Assembly: GCA_041158165.1 (NCBI GenBank)
Contig: JBEBBW010000029.1
Location: 1-18,160, forward strand
DNA: 18,160 bases
Reading direction: 5' to 3'
DNA from: TMED14 sp041158165
Lineage (GTDB): Bacteria; Bacteroidota; Bacteroidia; Flavobacteriales; Schleiferiaceae
In this document: positions 6,125-14,923 of the stretch, piece by piece
How the letters are laid out: every line of letters begins with the position of its first letter
Position numbering within the stretch: the stretch's first letter is position 1
Translations under genes and position numbers: made by a program
Notes under the pieces: generated by a model
What the model was told of the DNA's origin: nothing
The model's database searches: none
Seen by the model: the letters and a program-made list of their open reading frames with translations, nothing else

Positions 6125-7285
6125 TTGAAAACTGTAACCTTCGTCTTTCAGCGAAACATTTTCCCTAAGAGCAGCGGTTACCCCCTCAGGGCGTCGCGCT
6201 GGCTTGAGGCATTTGCGGGCAAAGTCAACGTGCACGTGGTGTTCATCAACGCCCGCCCCATGAATCCGGGGGCCGAAGACTACCTGAATAACCTTGGCGT
6301 GGCGTCGTGGAAGCACTTTGAGGTCAATAAATTCCGCGGTGCCTTCAACGCCCTGTGGTACCTGTTCACGCGCAGAATGCCCCTGCAAGCCGGGTTTTAT
6401 GCTGACCGCCGGGCGCGGAACTACCTCAGCACCCTCCCCAAGGCTGACTTGGCTTTTTTCAGCGAACGCAGGGTAGGGGACTACCTGCGCAACGTCCGCG
6501 CCAAAGAAACCTGGATCGACCTTTGCGACCTCGTCGACGACAACTACAAAACGGGAGCGGCGCGCATGAATTGGTCGCTTTACAAGCTCTACTACCTGCT
6601 GGAGTGGCCGCTGCTGCGCCGATGGGACATCAAACTGGCCAAACGCGCCGACCGCACCTTTTTGGTGACCGAGTACTTCGCGCGCATGCTGGCCCGCCGA
6701 CTCAACGGCGACGCCGGCAAGATCAAGGCCCTGGAGAACGGCATCAACATCGAGTTAGAAGGGGCTTCGCCCCATGGCCGCTACGGCTGGTACTTCCTCG
6801 GTCCGCTGAGCTACAAACCCAACTACGACGGGCTGAAGTGGTTCCTCGACAACGTACAACCGCTGATTTCTAAGAAGTTTGAAGGCAAGGTCATCGGGGT
6901 CAACGCGCCCGAATCGCTGAAGAATCGCCTTCGCGAAGCCGGAATTTCCTACCTCGAGTACGCCGACGACCTCAACAAGGAGCTCAAGGACTTCGGCATC
7001 TGCATCGCACCCATGATTAGTGGCGGCGGCCTGCTCAATAAATGCCTAGAAGCGTTTCACAGCGGACGCATCGTCATCCTCAGTCCGCGCGCCTCAACCG
7101 GCTTTAAAAACATTCAAAACGGCATCCACGCGCTGGTGTGCGACAAAGCCGAGGCCTGGCTCCAGGCTTTTGACGACATTCAGTCTGGCCGCTACGTTTG
7201 GCACCAAAAGCGCATTCAGCATTTAGTCGACGGCTACTCCTGGGAGCGCTTCAACGAGGAAGCGGACCAGTTTCTGCAGTCGTAG
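6125..7285 (+). CDS. GT4-family glycosyltransferase
   Basis: 386 residues from the TTG at 6125 (MKTVTFVFQRNIFP), preferred over an earlier in-frame TTG at 6104 because that codon overlaps a promoter-like TTTG and the family N-terminus begins with the first beta strand. The protein has a GT-B layout. The N-terminal domain carries the short PKSSGYPLRASRW loop. The C-terminal domain has ENGIN (about 204-208), FLGPLSYKPNYDGLKWF (about 224-240), which matches the family G.l.Y.PN.dA..wF pattern, and the nucleotide-sugar segment APMISGGGLLNKCLEAFHSG (about 295-314) with the Glu before Ala typical of GT4. It would transfer a sugar from a nucleotide donor to a lipid-linked precursor in the cytoplasm; donor and acceptor are unknown. 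The export gene starts 27 nt downstream, so it probably belongs to the same polysaccharide locus. Confidence 0.85.
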   Translation: MKTVTFVFQRNIFPKSSGYPLRASRWLEAFAGKVNVHVVFINARPMNPGAEDYLNNLGVASWKHFEVNKFRGAFNALWYLFTRRMPLQAGFYADRRARNYLSTLPKADLAFFSERRVGDYLRNVRAKETWIDLCDLVDDNYKTGAARMNWSLYKLYYLLEWPLLRRWDIKLAKRADRTFLVTEYFARMLARRLNGDAGKIKALENGINIELEGASPHGRYGWYFLGPLSYKPNYDGLKWFLDNVQPLISKKFEGKVIGVNAPESLKNRLREAGISYLEYADDLNKELKDFGICIAPMISGGGLLNKCLEAFHSGRIVILSPRASTGFKNIQNGIHALVCDKAEAWLQAFDDIQSGRYVWHQKRIQHLVDGYSWERFNEEADQFLQS

Positions 7286-7311
7286 TACCTTTAGCCTTCC
7301 AAACCGGCTGT

Positions 7312-9642
7312 ATGAATGCACGAATTTTTGCCCTTGCGCTAACCCTGGGCTTCTCGCTCACTGCCACGGGGCAAGGAGTCTTGGGTCGCCGTACCCTCGG
7401 CAACCTCGACATCGAAACCATTACTCAGAACGACATTCAGGCAATGCGTTCGCGGTTGGCGACCCAAAACCTCAACGATTCTCGTGCAGCAGAATTGATT
7501 AAAAAACAAGCAGTTAACGACGAAGATTTCAAAAAACTTCGCAGCCGCTTGCCGGCGTCCGTTACGCTTGATTCGATGAATATGATGTCCTACGTTAAAA
7601 GGAGCATCTTTCGCGACACCCTTGTTTACGGTTCCGAACTGTTTCGCGACAAGACAAAATTGGACTTCGCGCCCAATTTGCAAATGGCCTACTCGCCAAA
7701 CTACGTGGTGGGCCCCGGTGACGAGTTGGAACTGACCATCTACGGATTGCAGTCCGCCAACTACGTACTAGTGGTGCGCCCCGACGGAAGCATTGAATTA
7801 CCCTACGGGGGCTTAATTCAGGCGAGCGGAATGCGCTTGGCGGGTTTGGAGTCCAAAATTCGTCAACGACTAATTGATCGCGGATACCGACCCATGCAGA
7901 GCGGCCAGACCGAACTCAATTTGGTGGTCAGTAAAGTTCGCAGCATCCAAGTTCACGTTGTGGGCGCCCGGGAGCCCGGAACCTACACGGTGCCCAGCAT
8001 TGCAACCGCCATGCACGTCCTGCACGAGGCTGGGGGCCCCGCTGAAATGGGTTCGTACCGTAACATTCAAGTCCTTCGCGACGGCAAGGTCTTAGCTACT
8101 TTGGACCTCTATGAGTTCATGCAGAACGGAAGCATAACGAGCAACATTACCCTGCGCGACGGGGACGTGGTTCGGATTCCGGTCTACGAGCGTCGGGTCA
8201 ACATGATGGGCGAATTCAAGCGTCCTGGACTTTTTGAACTTAAAGACGGCGAACCCTTGAGCGAAGTGCTTAAGTATGCCGGAGGATTTACCGAAGGCGG
8301 CTACCGAGGACAAGTTTTAGTATTTCGAGTGGGCGAACAAGAACTGCGGGTGGCCGACGTGGTGGCGGCAGATTACGCCTCTTTTCGACCAGAGCAGGGC
8401 GACGTGCTCATTGCCAATCCCATCCGCAATCGCTATTCGAACCGTGTCGCTGTGACGGGTGGGGTTGTGCGACCGGGCTACTACGCTTATACTCCAGGGA
8501 TGACGGTCCAAGACCTCATTGGGCGGGCGCAAGGCCTTGACCGCAATGCGTTGATCACCAAGGGCTTGCTCGTTCGCCGTCCCGACAACCAAGTGGGCAG
8601 CTATACTGAACTAAATCCAAGTCTATCCACCGATGTTCTGCAGGCGAACGATTCGCTGTACATCGCTTTGTTTTCGGACCTCATGACGTACGATTCGGTG
8701 CACGTTCGGGGCTACGTTAACCACCCAAAAAACTTTGTTCACCACAATGGCCTTACCGTCGAGCAGGCCATTTTAATGGCGGGCGGAGTTCGCAGCACCG
8801 GTGATTTGACCAACATCGAAGTGTCCTTCCCGGAGCGGAATGCCGACGGGAGCTTTACGGGTCGAGCAAAAATCAGCCGGGTCACCCCACAATGGAACGG
8901 TAGTGGAACTTTATTGCCTCCCGGCGCGACCGTGAGCGTCCGCCAACGCGCCCACGTCAACACTTCGAAACTGGTCTACGTAATGGGTTCGGTTGCTACC
9001 CCGGGTGGGTATTCGTTGGAATCCAATGGAGAGGCCGTAGGAGGCGTAATTAAGCGTCTGGGCTCGTTCGACCGAGACGCCATGCCCCAGTTTGCTATGG
9101 TAGTGCGAAACCTCGGGTACATGGAACTCAAGGACGAACAAAACGTAGAGCCCCGCTTACTAACCGACAGTACGTATTACCTGCAGGCCGCCACTAAAAA
9201 AATTCGACGTGCTGATACCATTGCGGTCGACCTCACGAGCCGTTGGGCTCTGAACAACTTTCGCGTACAGGACGGGGATACGCTGATTGTTCCGCGCCGA
9301 ATCAACACGGTATTTGTCAAAGGGGCCGTACAAAATCCGGCGGGTCTTACCTCGCAACCTGGCCGCCGTGCCCTTTACTACTTGCGCGGCGCGGGCGGAA
9401 TTTCGACCAACGGAATTCGCCGCAGCTTGACCGTGGAATACGCCAACGGTCGTTCGGCACCCATTCGCTACGCTTTAGGCATTATTCCGATTTACCCGCG
9501 GGTCTACAGCAACTCAACCATTCATGTGGCGGCGAAAGACCCTGACGCGGCGGGACCGGATCCCACGCGCCTCGCGGCCATTAGCAGCATCATCGGATCG
9601 ACCTCGAGCTTAGCCATGACCCTGTTCTTTTTGCTCCGTTAA
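7312..9642 (+). CDS. Wza-like outer-membrane polysaccharide export protein with six SLBB-like repeats
   Basis: 776 residues from the ATG at 7312, which begins the signal peptide MNARIFALALTLGFSLTATG; the in-frame extension upstream lies within the GT4 gene. A helical N-terminal region (about 35-115) is followed by the polysaccharide export domain, with YSPNYVVGPGDELELTIYG (about 127-145) and PDGSIELPYGG. Next come six SLBB-like (ubiquitin-like) units, each opening with a V.V.G....PG-type strand: VHVVGAREPGTY, VNMMGEFKRPGLF, VAVTGGVVRPGYY, VHVRGYVNHPKNF, VYVMGSVATPGGY and VFVKGAVQNPAG. Near the C-terminus a hydrophobic helix (SSLAMTLFFLLR) may be the membrane-spanning part. The size is that of the long Bacteroidota type, about twice E. 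coli Wza. The Wzz-like gene follows after 3 nt. Codon choice is more mixed than in the paralogue at 17105. Confidence 0.93.
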   Translation: MNARIFALALTLGFSLTATGQGVLGRRTLGNLDIETITQNDIQAMRSRLATQNLNDSRAAELIKKQAVNDEDFKKLRSRLPASVTLDSMNMMSYVKRSIFRDTLVYGSELFRDKTKLDFAPNLQMAYSPNYVVGPGDELELTIYGLQSANYVLVVRPDGSIELPYGGLIQASGMRLAGLESKIRQRLIDRGYRPMQSGQTELNLVVSKVRSIQVHVVGAREPGTYTVPSIATAMHVLHEAGGPAEMGSYRNIQVLRDGKVLATLDLYEFMQNGSITSNITLRDGDVVRIPVYERRVNMMGEFKRPGLFELKDGEPLSEVLKYAGGFTEGGYRGQVLVFRVGEQELRVADVVAADYASFRPEQGDVLIANPIRNRYSNRVAVTGGVVRPGYYAYTPGMTVQDLIGRAQGLDRNALITKGLLVRRPDNQVGSYTELNPSLSTDVLQANDSLYIALFSDLMTYDSVHVRGYVNHPKNFVHHNGLTVEQAILMAGGVRSTGDLTNIEVSFPERNADGSFTGRAKISRVTPQWNGSGTLLPPGATVSVRQRAHVNTSKLVYVMGSVATPGGYSLESNGEAVGGVIKRLGSFDRDAMPQFAMVVRNLGYMELKDEQNVEPRLLTDSTYYLQAATKKIRRADTIAVDLTSRWALNNFRVQDGDTLIVPRRINTVFVKGAVQNPAGLTSQPGRRALYYLRGAGGISTNGIRRSLTVEYANGRSAPIRYALGIIPIYPRVYSNSTIHVAAKDPDAAGPDPTRLAAISSIIGSTSSLAMTLFFLLR

Positions 9643-9645
9643 TCC

Positions 9646-10668
9646 ATGGCCAAGTTTAATGAACTCATGCAGCGCGGTTTCAGTCTGGACGACTTGGGCC
9701 AGCTCGTCTCTTGGCTCGGTGCGCGCCTTTGGGCCCGACGTACTACCCTAATCTTGACCACGGTTTTTGGCTCGATTATCGGCCTTGGGGGCCTCGTTAT
9801 CAAGCCGTCTAAGTACAAGGCGACGATGATGATTGCGGTTGAAGAAGGCGAAAGCTCCGGCTGGCAAAACCTCCTGGCGCAGTTTGGTCTCGACGTCGGT
9901 GGCCTCAATCCGGGCGGAATTTTTGAAGGCGAGTCCCTTGTTCAGCTCTTTAAAACCCGCTACATGGTGGAGCGTACACTCATGGATAAAGCCTACTTAG
10001 GGGGCGACAGTGTGCTCTTAGTCAACTACCTCTATCCCTACACGGAATGGGGTCGCGACCCTGAATTTGCAGACGTTGTTTTTCCGGCGAATCGCGCGGA
10101 ATTCACTCCGTTGCACGATTCCTTGCTCCTTGAGCTTAAGGGTCACGTGACCAGCGACCTGCTTGACGTGTTCAAGCCCGATAAAAAACTCAGCCTTATC
10201 AACGTGCACGTCACCCACGAAGACAAGTACTTTGCCAAAGCATTTACCGAAGCAGTGGTGGCGAACACCCTGCAGTACTTCCTTGAGTCCATCACCGAGA
10301 AGGCCCGTGGCAACCTCACCGTTTTGCGTTCGCAGCGCGACAGCGCCAAGGCCGAAATGACTCGAGCACTCGTGGCCAATGCCAACGCCTACGACAACGT
10401 GGTCAATCCCCTGTTTCAAAGCGGTCAAATAGATCAGTACGAGAGCTTTGTCAACCTGCAGGTTGCCAATGCCTTGTACGTCGAAATCTCGAAAAACCTC
10501 ACCCTAGCTGAAATCGGACTCCGCAAGCAGACACCGCTCATTCAAGTGGTCGAGCGCCCCAACTTCCCCCTCGAAAAATCCGGCTACGACTGGTGGGTGT
10601 GGATGGCCTTAGGGGCTTTGGCCGGTTTCGTCTTGGGTGCATACCAAGCCTTGCGCCAACCGTCCTAA
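9646..10668 (+). CDS. Wzz-like polysaccharide chain-length determinant, no kinase domain
   Basis: 340-residue inner-membrane protein. The N-terminal cytoplasmic part is followed by a membrane helix (about 33-53, TTLILTTVFGSIIGLGGLVI) and a Wzz-type periplasmic domain with the YKATMMIAV strand, then a long helical segment (about 205-280). The end has the family-typical proline stretch (TPLIQVVERPNFPLEKSG) and a second helix (WVWMALGALAGFVLGAYQAL). The protein stops soon after this helix, so there is no BY-kinase domain and regulation by tyrosine phosphorylation would need a separate kinase. Wzz proteins set polymer length together with Wzy and meet the outer-membrane channel across the periplasm. 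The 3-nt gap from the export gene and 2-nt gap to the next gene indicate a shared transcript. Confidence 0.9.
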   Translation: MAKFNELMQRGFSLDDLGQLVSWLGARLWARRTTLILTTVFGSIIGLGGLVIKPSKYKATMMIAVEEGESSGWQNLLAQFGLDVGGLNPGGIFEGESLVQLFKTRYMVERTLMDKAYLGGDSVLLVNYLYPYTEWGRDPEFADVVFPANRAEFTPLHDSLLLELKGHVTSDLLDVFKPDKKLSLINVHVTHEDKYFAKAFTEAVVANTLQYFLESITEKARGNLTVLRSQRDSAKAEMTRALVANANAYDNVVNPLFQSGQIDQYESFVNLQVANALYVEISKNLTLAEIGLRKQTPLIQVVERPNFPLEKSGYDWWVWMALGALAGFVLGAYQALRQPS

Positions 10669-10670
10669 GC

Positions 10671-11393
10671 ATGGAAGTCCTCGGGGTCGCCTACCACTGG
10701 ACGCCGGCCCGCCAGGCCCAATGGCAGCGCTGGGCCAAATCCCTTGGCGCGCAGCTCACCCTGATTCACACGCACCCCGACCGCGCCGACCAGCCCACCT
10801 ACGTGGGCAACAATCACTTTGAGTTCGGAGCCTATGCCGCCGCCGACCGCCACGCCCGAACCCCGGGCCCCTACGTGCTGGTCAACGACACCCTGCTCGA
10901 CCGCCACGCGCACCGCCTGTGGGCGCGCTGGCTGCGCCGCCGCACGCTCCGCACACCCGGGGTGCACTGCGACGTCTACGCCGCCCCTCGGGAGCGCCCT
11001 GCCGAAATTCCCGACCCCTACGCGTCGAGCTGGATCTTTTACCTACCGACTCGCGCCGACCTCGAGACGTTCACCGCCGCGGTCCGCGAAACCCTGGCCC
11101 AACCCACGGACCAACCCAGCCCGGCCTACGAAGCCTTTTTGCACCGTTGGCTCAACCACCCCCTGCCCGGAGTGGGATACCAGGGCCCTCGAACCCCCGA
11201 AGACCTGGCCCGCAAGCGCCAAACCATCCTTTGGGAGCATTCCTTAAGCCGGAACCTGACCGCCACCAACCAACTTCGTGAATTCAAGGGTTTGAATTAC
11301 AGAGTATTGCGCCGAATCGATCAGGTCCTGCGGCGGCTCCAAAAATCACGTGTTCGGTTATACCCGGATTTACCAAAAATCCCTCGCGCGTAA
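10671..11393 (+). CDS. Glycosyltransferase-like protein of unclear family
   Basis: 240 residues from the ATG at 10671, 2 nt after the Wzz stop; an earlier in-frame start would overlap Wzz heavily. I do not recognise a named family with certainty. Visible features: an N-terminal strand-helix unit (MEVLGVAYHW...), the motif NNHFEFGAYAAADRH (47-61), then PYVLVNDTLL (67-76), DVYAAP (101-106) and SSWIFYLPTRADLETF (119-134). NNxxFEFGAY followed by a VND(T/S) strand resembles the nucleotide-sugar part of RgpF/rhamnan-synthesis-like and related GT-A enzymes, so a sugar-transferring role is the best guess. No signal peptide or membrane helix is visible, which fits a cytoplasmic enzyme. The C-terminus is very basic and includes the third copy of a 23-nt dyad element, coding for VRLYPDL. 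The gene overlaps the Wzy-like gene by 1 nt (TAATG). Confidence 0.75.
   Translation: MEVLGVAYHWTPARQAQWQRWAKSLGAQLTLIHTHPDRADQPTYVGNNHFEFGAYAAADRHARTPGPYVLVNDTLLDRHAHRLWARWLRRRTLRTPGVHCDVYAAPRERPAEIPDPYASSWIFYLPTRADLETFTAAVRETLAQPTDQPSPAYEAFLHRWLNHPLPGVGYQGPRTPEDLARKRQTILWEHSLSRNLTATNQLREFKGLNYRVLRRIDQVLRRLQKSRVRLYPDLPKIPRA
11352..11374 (+). repeat. Dyad element copy 3, inside a coding sequence
   Basis: TTCGG-N6-CCGGA with flanks GT and TTTACC. It matches copy 2 (16979-17001) at 19 of 23 positions and keeps the stem through one G-U pair. It lies in the last codons of the glycosyltransferase-like gene and ends 18 nt before the Wzy ATG, a spacing similar to copy 1 (16 nt). Confidence 0.55.
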
Positions 11394-12661
11394 TGCCCTG
11401 GTACCGCAAGCTGCTCGCCCACCTGATTTTTGTTCCCAACATCACCTTGGGCACGACCACCCCGTTTTTAGGGCGACCTGAGATCTTTCCGTGGACCTCA
11501 GCCTATGCCCTGCGCAAGGACTTGCGTCCGAGCGTAGCCTACCTACTTTTTGCGGGCTACCTCATCCTCAGCTTTGGCTACTATGTGGCTACCGGCGGAA
11601 TCTTCATGATTGGCCTCCGGTCCTTGTTGGCCCTACTCAACGCTTCAGTAGTCTTTTTTACGGTCCTCACGGTGGGCGAGGATGAACTTAAGTACCTCAA
11701 CCGCGCCTTTTGGATCATGTTTGGCCTCAACGTCGCGGTGAGCTTGATGCAGTACTTTGAGATCTTTCCGAGCTTTTTAGTTCGGCCCATGAATTTCTTT
11801 ATTGACCGTTGGGTACCCACTTCGTGGGAATCTGGCCGAGGGTGCTCGGGCCTCTATGCAGAGCCCTCCTACCACGCCTTTGGCGTCCACCACTACTTCG
11901 CGTACGCCATCTTGCTGCTTAACGTGGATCAGAAATCCCCCAAAGGACTGGTGCTCACGGCCCTTATGGCCATTTACGACATGGTCATTGTTCGTTCGCT
12001 GACGGGCCTCATTATCATGACGATTTACGTGGTTTCGCACCAAAACTGGCGCAAAGCCTGGAAACCCACCCTGGGTCTACTCATTGCCTTTGTCCTGGGG
12101 CTAGGTTGGTATGGCGCCAACAATGAGCTGCCGCGGTCGCTTGAATTTGTCTACAACGTCTTTTTTGAAGAGCGCTACAAAGACCTTTACGAATACGTCA
12201 TGTGGGAGGGCGGAATTCGCACGGTAAGCCTCATTGGTAGCTACCCGTGGGGCATCATGCACCCCTTTGGTTGGGGCCTGGGATCGTGGCCCCAAGCGAG
12301 CATAACCTCCTTGCTCGACTTGGGCCTTAGCGAAATTGAGGTGGCCTTCTTTGAAATGTACTATTCGCCCTACGACGGGTTCCGCCCGACGGCCTTTAGT
12401 GCCGACCTGTTTCTTGAAACTGGGGTGGTTGGATTCGCCTTATTTGCCTTGGCGATGTGGCCCTACATCAGCCCCAAAACCATGTGGCAAAACCCCAACA
12501 CGCGGGCCGTTGTGGTGCTCTTTTTATTCAATATGATCATTTTGGGCACTATTGGCGACCCGCTCCCGTTCTTATTTTTAGCTTTGGCCTACCGCCGAAT
12601 CCATCCCCCACCGAGTCATGCGCCTATACAATTACCTGATACTAAGCCTTCTGACGCTTAG
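11393..12661 (+). CDS. Wzy-like polysaccharide polymerase (O-antigen polymerase/ligase type)
   Basis: 422-residue polytopic membrane protein with about nine or ten hydrophobic segments (for example around 47-65, 71-94, 105-120, 166-176, 187-214, 226-240, 340-360 and 370-400). A segment GRGCSGLYAEPSYHAFG (148-164) matches the R..GlY.EPS motif of Wzy/ExoQ-like polymerases. It is followed by LTGLIIMTIYVV and, after a large periplasmic-type loop (about 245-345), by more helices. Sequence similarity in this family is low, so the call rests on topology, motif and neighbours. It would join lipid-linked repeat units on the periplasmic side of the inner membrane. It overlaps the preceding gene by 1 nt. 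Its last 44 nt overlap the following Wzi-like gene in another frame. Confidence 0.82.
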   Translation: MPWYRKLLAHLIFVPNITLGTTTPFLGRPEIFPWTSAYALRKDLRPSVAYLLFAGYLILSFGYYVATGGIFMIGLRSLLALLNASVVFFTVLTVGEDELKYLNRAFWIMFGLNVAVSLMQYFEIFPSFLVRPMNFFIDRWVPTSWESGRGCSGLYAEPSYHAFGVHHYFAYAILLLNVDQKSPKGLVLTALMAIYDMVIVRSLTGLIIMTIYVVSHQNWRKAWKPTLGLLIAFVLGLGWYGANNELPRSLEFVYNVFFEERYKDLYEYVMWEGGIRTVSLIGSYPWGIMHPFGWGLGSWPQASITSLLDLGLSEIEVAFFEMYYSPYDGFRPTAFSADLFLETGVVGFALFALAMWPYISPKTMWQNPNTRAVVVLFLFNMIILGTIGDPLPFLFLALAYRRIHPPPSHAPIQLPDTKPSDA

Positions 12662-14384
12662 GGCTGCCGCCCAAAGCATTCCGGTTGGCATGACGTTTTA
12701 CGAAGATCGCGTCCGAATGGCCCAGCTTACGGGCGAGCAACCGGTCATCGTGAGCTACTGCATTCGTCCGGTGCACCACCCCTACGCGGTCAAGGCCAAG
12801 ATGCCCTTTGCCCACGACAACCCCTTTGCGGACCTGACGAAATCATTTAATAAATACGGACTGCTGCAGGACAGTACCAAGGGTGAACTCAGCGCCGGCA
12901 AAGCCGAAGATGCGGCACTGCTGCCCAACATTCCGCTGCAAGCCCGCTACCTCAAGGGCGCGGTCCAGGCCGTGGTGCTGCCAGCCGAAGTCAGGGTGCG
13001 CTACAATACCCACCACCCTTACGGATGGCAGGACGGCCCCATGGTGCCCAACGTCGGCCTCCAAACGTTTTATTCGGTCGGAGCCTACGCCAAGCTCGGC
13101 CCCTTCGAAGGCCAGTTCCGCCCCGAGCGGGTATATGCCCAAAACAAGCCCTTTGACCAGCCGCCCATTCGCCAGTGGGGCATCGACATGCCCGACCAGT
13201 TTGGTCAGGATCCCTACAGCTACGAGGGTTGGGGCCAGAGCTACCTTAAATTCAACACCAAGCAGGTGGGGGTAGGGGTCAGCACTGAGAACCTTTGGTG
13301 GGGCCCCGGGCACTACAACTCGCTGCTGATGACCAACAATGCGCCGGGCTTTTTTCACCTCACGGCGCACAGCAACAAACCCATTCAAACCTTTGCGGGG
13401 GCGATTGAATTTCAGGCGGTTTCGGGTTTGCTGCGCTACAGCGGTTTTTACCCGTACGGAATTAACACCACGCAAAACTGGCCGTGGGTGACGGCTCCCA
13501 TTGAGCGAAATACCGCGTACGACAATCAGCGCAAAGGGTTTACGGGGGTTGCCGTTAACTACCAGCCGCGGTGGTTTCCGGGCCTCTATGTCGGCGCCAA
13601 CCGGTCCATTCTTACGCAATCGGACTCGCTTACCATTGGTTCCTTGGCCGAAATATTTCGTCCCGTACTTAAAAACGTTTCGGGCGAAGATGGCGGTGAC
13701 CGCAACCAGCTCGTTTCGGTCTACTTGCGCTACGTGATGCCGGAGTCCCACGCTGAATTCTATGCGGAATTTGGCCGCGAAGACGCCGCTTGGGATTTTG
13801 AGGACCTCATCAGCGACATCAACCACACGCGGGCCTATATGCTGGGATTTCGAAAGATGACCCCACTTAAAAAGAAGGATCACTGGTTGATGCTCGAATA
13901 CGAGATGACCGAAATTGCTCAAGGCTTGTCCAGCAGTGCGCGTGCATATAACTACAGTTGGTATGTCCACGGAGATAAAACCCACTATTCCCATGTAGGC
14001 CAAGTACTTGGCGCGGGCATCGGCCCCGGCGGAGCCGTCCAAACCGGCGCCTTCAGTTGGTTTGGTCCCAAAGACAAAAAACTCACCCTGCGCGTCGAGC
14101 GCTACGAACACAACCGCGAAACTTACTATTACCGCTTACCCTACATCCAGTACCCCGTGGGCGGAACCTTTCGCGACATATCTAAGCGATGGATCGACTT
14201 CAGCGGCATGCTCAGCTACCAGCAGCGCTTCTATGGCTTCATTATTCAGGCTCAAGTGCAAATGATGCAGACCTGGAACTTCAACTGGCAGTTTGACTTT
14301 GACCAACCGGGCAATGCCTTTCGCCAGCCGGGCCAAAACTCGCTTACGCCCCAGTTCTACCTCAACGCCATTTACCGCCTCTGA
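12618..14384 (+). CDS. Wzi-like capsule assembly outer-membrane protein
   Basis: 588-residue protein. It starts inside the Wzy-like gene at 12618, where a signal peptide (MRLYNYLILSLLTLRAAAQ) begins; no later start keeps it. The mature part reads as an outer-membrane beta-barrel of the capsule assembly Wzi family (PF14052 type): segments GWGQSYLKFNTKQVGVGVSTENLWWGPGHYNSLLM-region (about 203-236, with the typical NLWWGPG), NNAPGFFHL, and later strands such as MPESHAEFYAEFGRED (about 374-389) with a C-terminal strand LTPQFYLNAIYRL. E. coli Wzi anchors group 1 capsule at the surface; members in Bacteroidota are often encoded in polysaccharide loci, as here. It overlaps the next gene by 1 nt (TGATG). 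A long antisense frame (12843-14111) is a shadow. Confidence 0.9.
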   Translation: MRLYNYLILSLLTLRAAAQSIPVGMTFYEDRVRMAQLTGEQPVIVSYCIRPVHHPYAVKAKMPFAHDNPFADLTKSFNKYGLLQDSTKGELSAGKAEDAALLPNIPLQARYLKGAVQAVVLPAEVRVRYNTHHPYGWQDGPMVPNVGLQTFYSVGAYAKLGPFEGQFRPERVYAQNKPFDQPPIRQWGIDMPDQFGQDPYSYEGWGQSYLKFNTKQVGVGVSTENLWWGPGHYNSLLMTNNAPGFFHLTAHSNKPIQTFAGAIEFQAVSGLLRYSGFYPYGINTTQNWPWVTAPIERNTAYDNQRKGFTGVAVNYQPRWFPGLYVGANRSILTQSDSLTIGSLAEIFRPVLKNVSGEDGGDRNQLVSVYLRYVMPESHAEFYAEFGREDAAWDFEDLISDINHTRAYMLGFRKMTPLKKKDHWLMLEYEMTEIAQGLSSSARAYNYSWYVHGDKTHYSHVGQVLGAGIGPGGAVQTGAFSWFGPKDKKLTLRVERYEHNRETYYYRLPYIQYPVGGTFRDISKRWIDFSGMLSYQQRFYGFIIQAQVQMMQTWNFNWQFDFDQPGNAFRQPGQNSLTPQFYLNAIYRL

Positions 14385-14923
14385 TGCTGCGCGCTTACGC
14401 TGTTGGATTCTACTACCTTGGTCTGCGCCTAACCGCGGTACTGCCCAGCATGCACCTTCGCAATTTTATCGTCAAGCACGTGTACGGACTCCAGCTGGAT
14501 CGGGGGGTGGTACTTATGGGCCGCTTTGACCTGCGCCGTCCGCGCCGTATTCAGATTGGCACGGGCACCGTGGTGGGCGACCGCTGCGAACTCGACGGCC
14601 GCGAAGGCCTGACCATAGGCCGAAACGTCAACATCTCGTCCGAGGTTAAAATTTATACCCTGCAGCACGACTACCGCCGACCGGGCCTTCCCAACGCCGG
14701 GGCACCGGTGGTCATCGAAGACTACGCGTGGCTGTCGACCCGCTGTACCATACTGCCAGGGGTTACCGTAGGCCGTGGTGCCGTGGTGGCCGCCGGCGCG
14801 GTGGTGACTAAGGACGTACCGCCGCTCGCCGTAGTGGGTGGAATTCCCGCCACCGTCTTTGCGCAGCGCCCGCCTGAAGCCTTGGACTACTGCCCGGCCG
14901 ACTACCGAATCCCCATGCTGTAA
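14384..14923 (+). CDS. Hexapeptide-repeat acetyltransferase (WcaF/LbH type)
   Basis: 179-residue left-handed beta-helix acyltransferase. Hexapeptide repeats are seen as IQIGTG.VVGDRCEL, LTIGRNVNISSEVKI, VVIEDYAWLSTRCTILPGVTVGRGAVVAAGAVVTKDV, in line with the xAT/galactoside acetyltransferase family. H95 in YTLQHDYR is at the position of the catalytic His. The end has the typical VVGGIPATVF stretch (about 150-159). The N-terminal 30 residues (AYAVGFYYLGLRLTAVL) are hydrophobic, which may tie the enzyme to the membrane. It would transfer an acetyl group from acetyl-CoA to a sugar of the repeat unit; the acceptor cannot be identified. The gene is fitted between Wzi and Wzx with 1-nt overlaps on both sides (TGATG and TAATG). 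Confidence 0.9.
   Translation: MLRAYAVGFYYLGLRLTAVLPSMHLRNFIVKHVYGLQLDRGVVLMGRFDLRRPRRIQIGTGTVVGDRCELDGREGLTIGRNVNISSEVKIYTLQHDYRRPGLPNAGAPVVIEDYAWLSTRCTILPGVTVGRGAVVAAGAVVTKDVPPLAVVGGIPATVFAQRPPEALDYCPADYRIPML

Noticed and set aside
12843..14111. Minus-strand open frame of 422 codons opposite the Wzi-like gene
   Set aside because: No recognisable motif or signal; the Wzi-like family match is on the plus strand.
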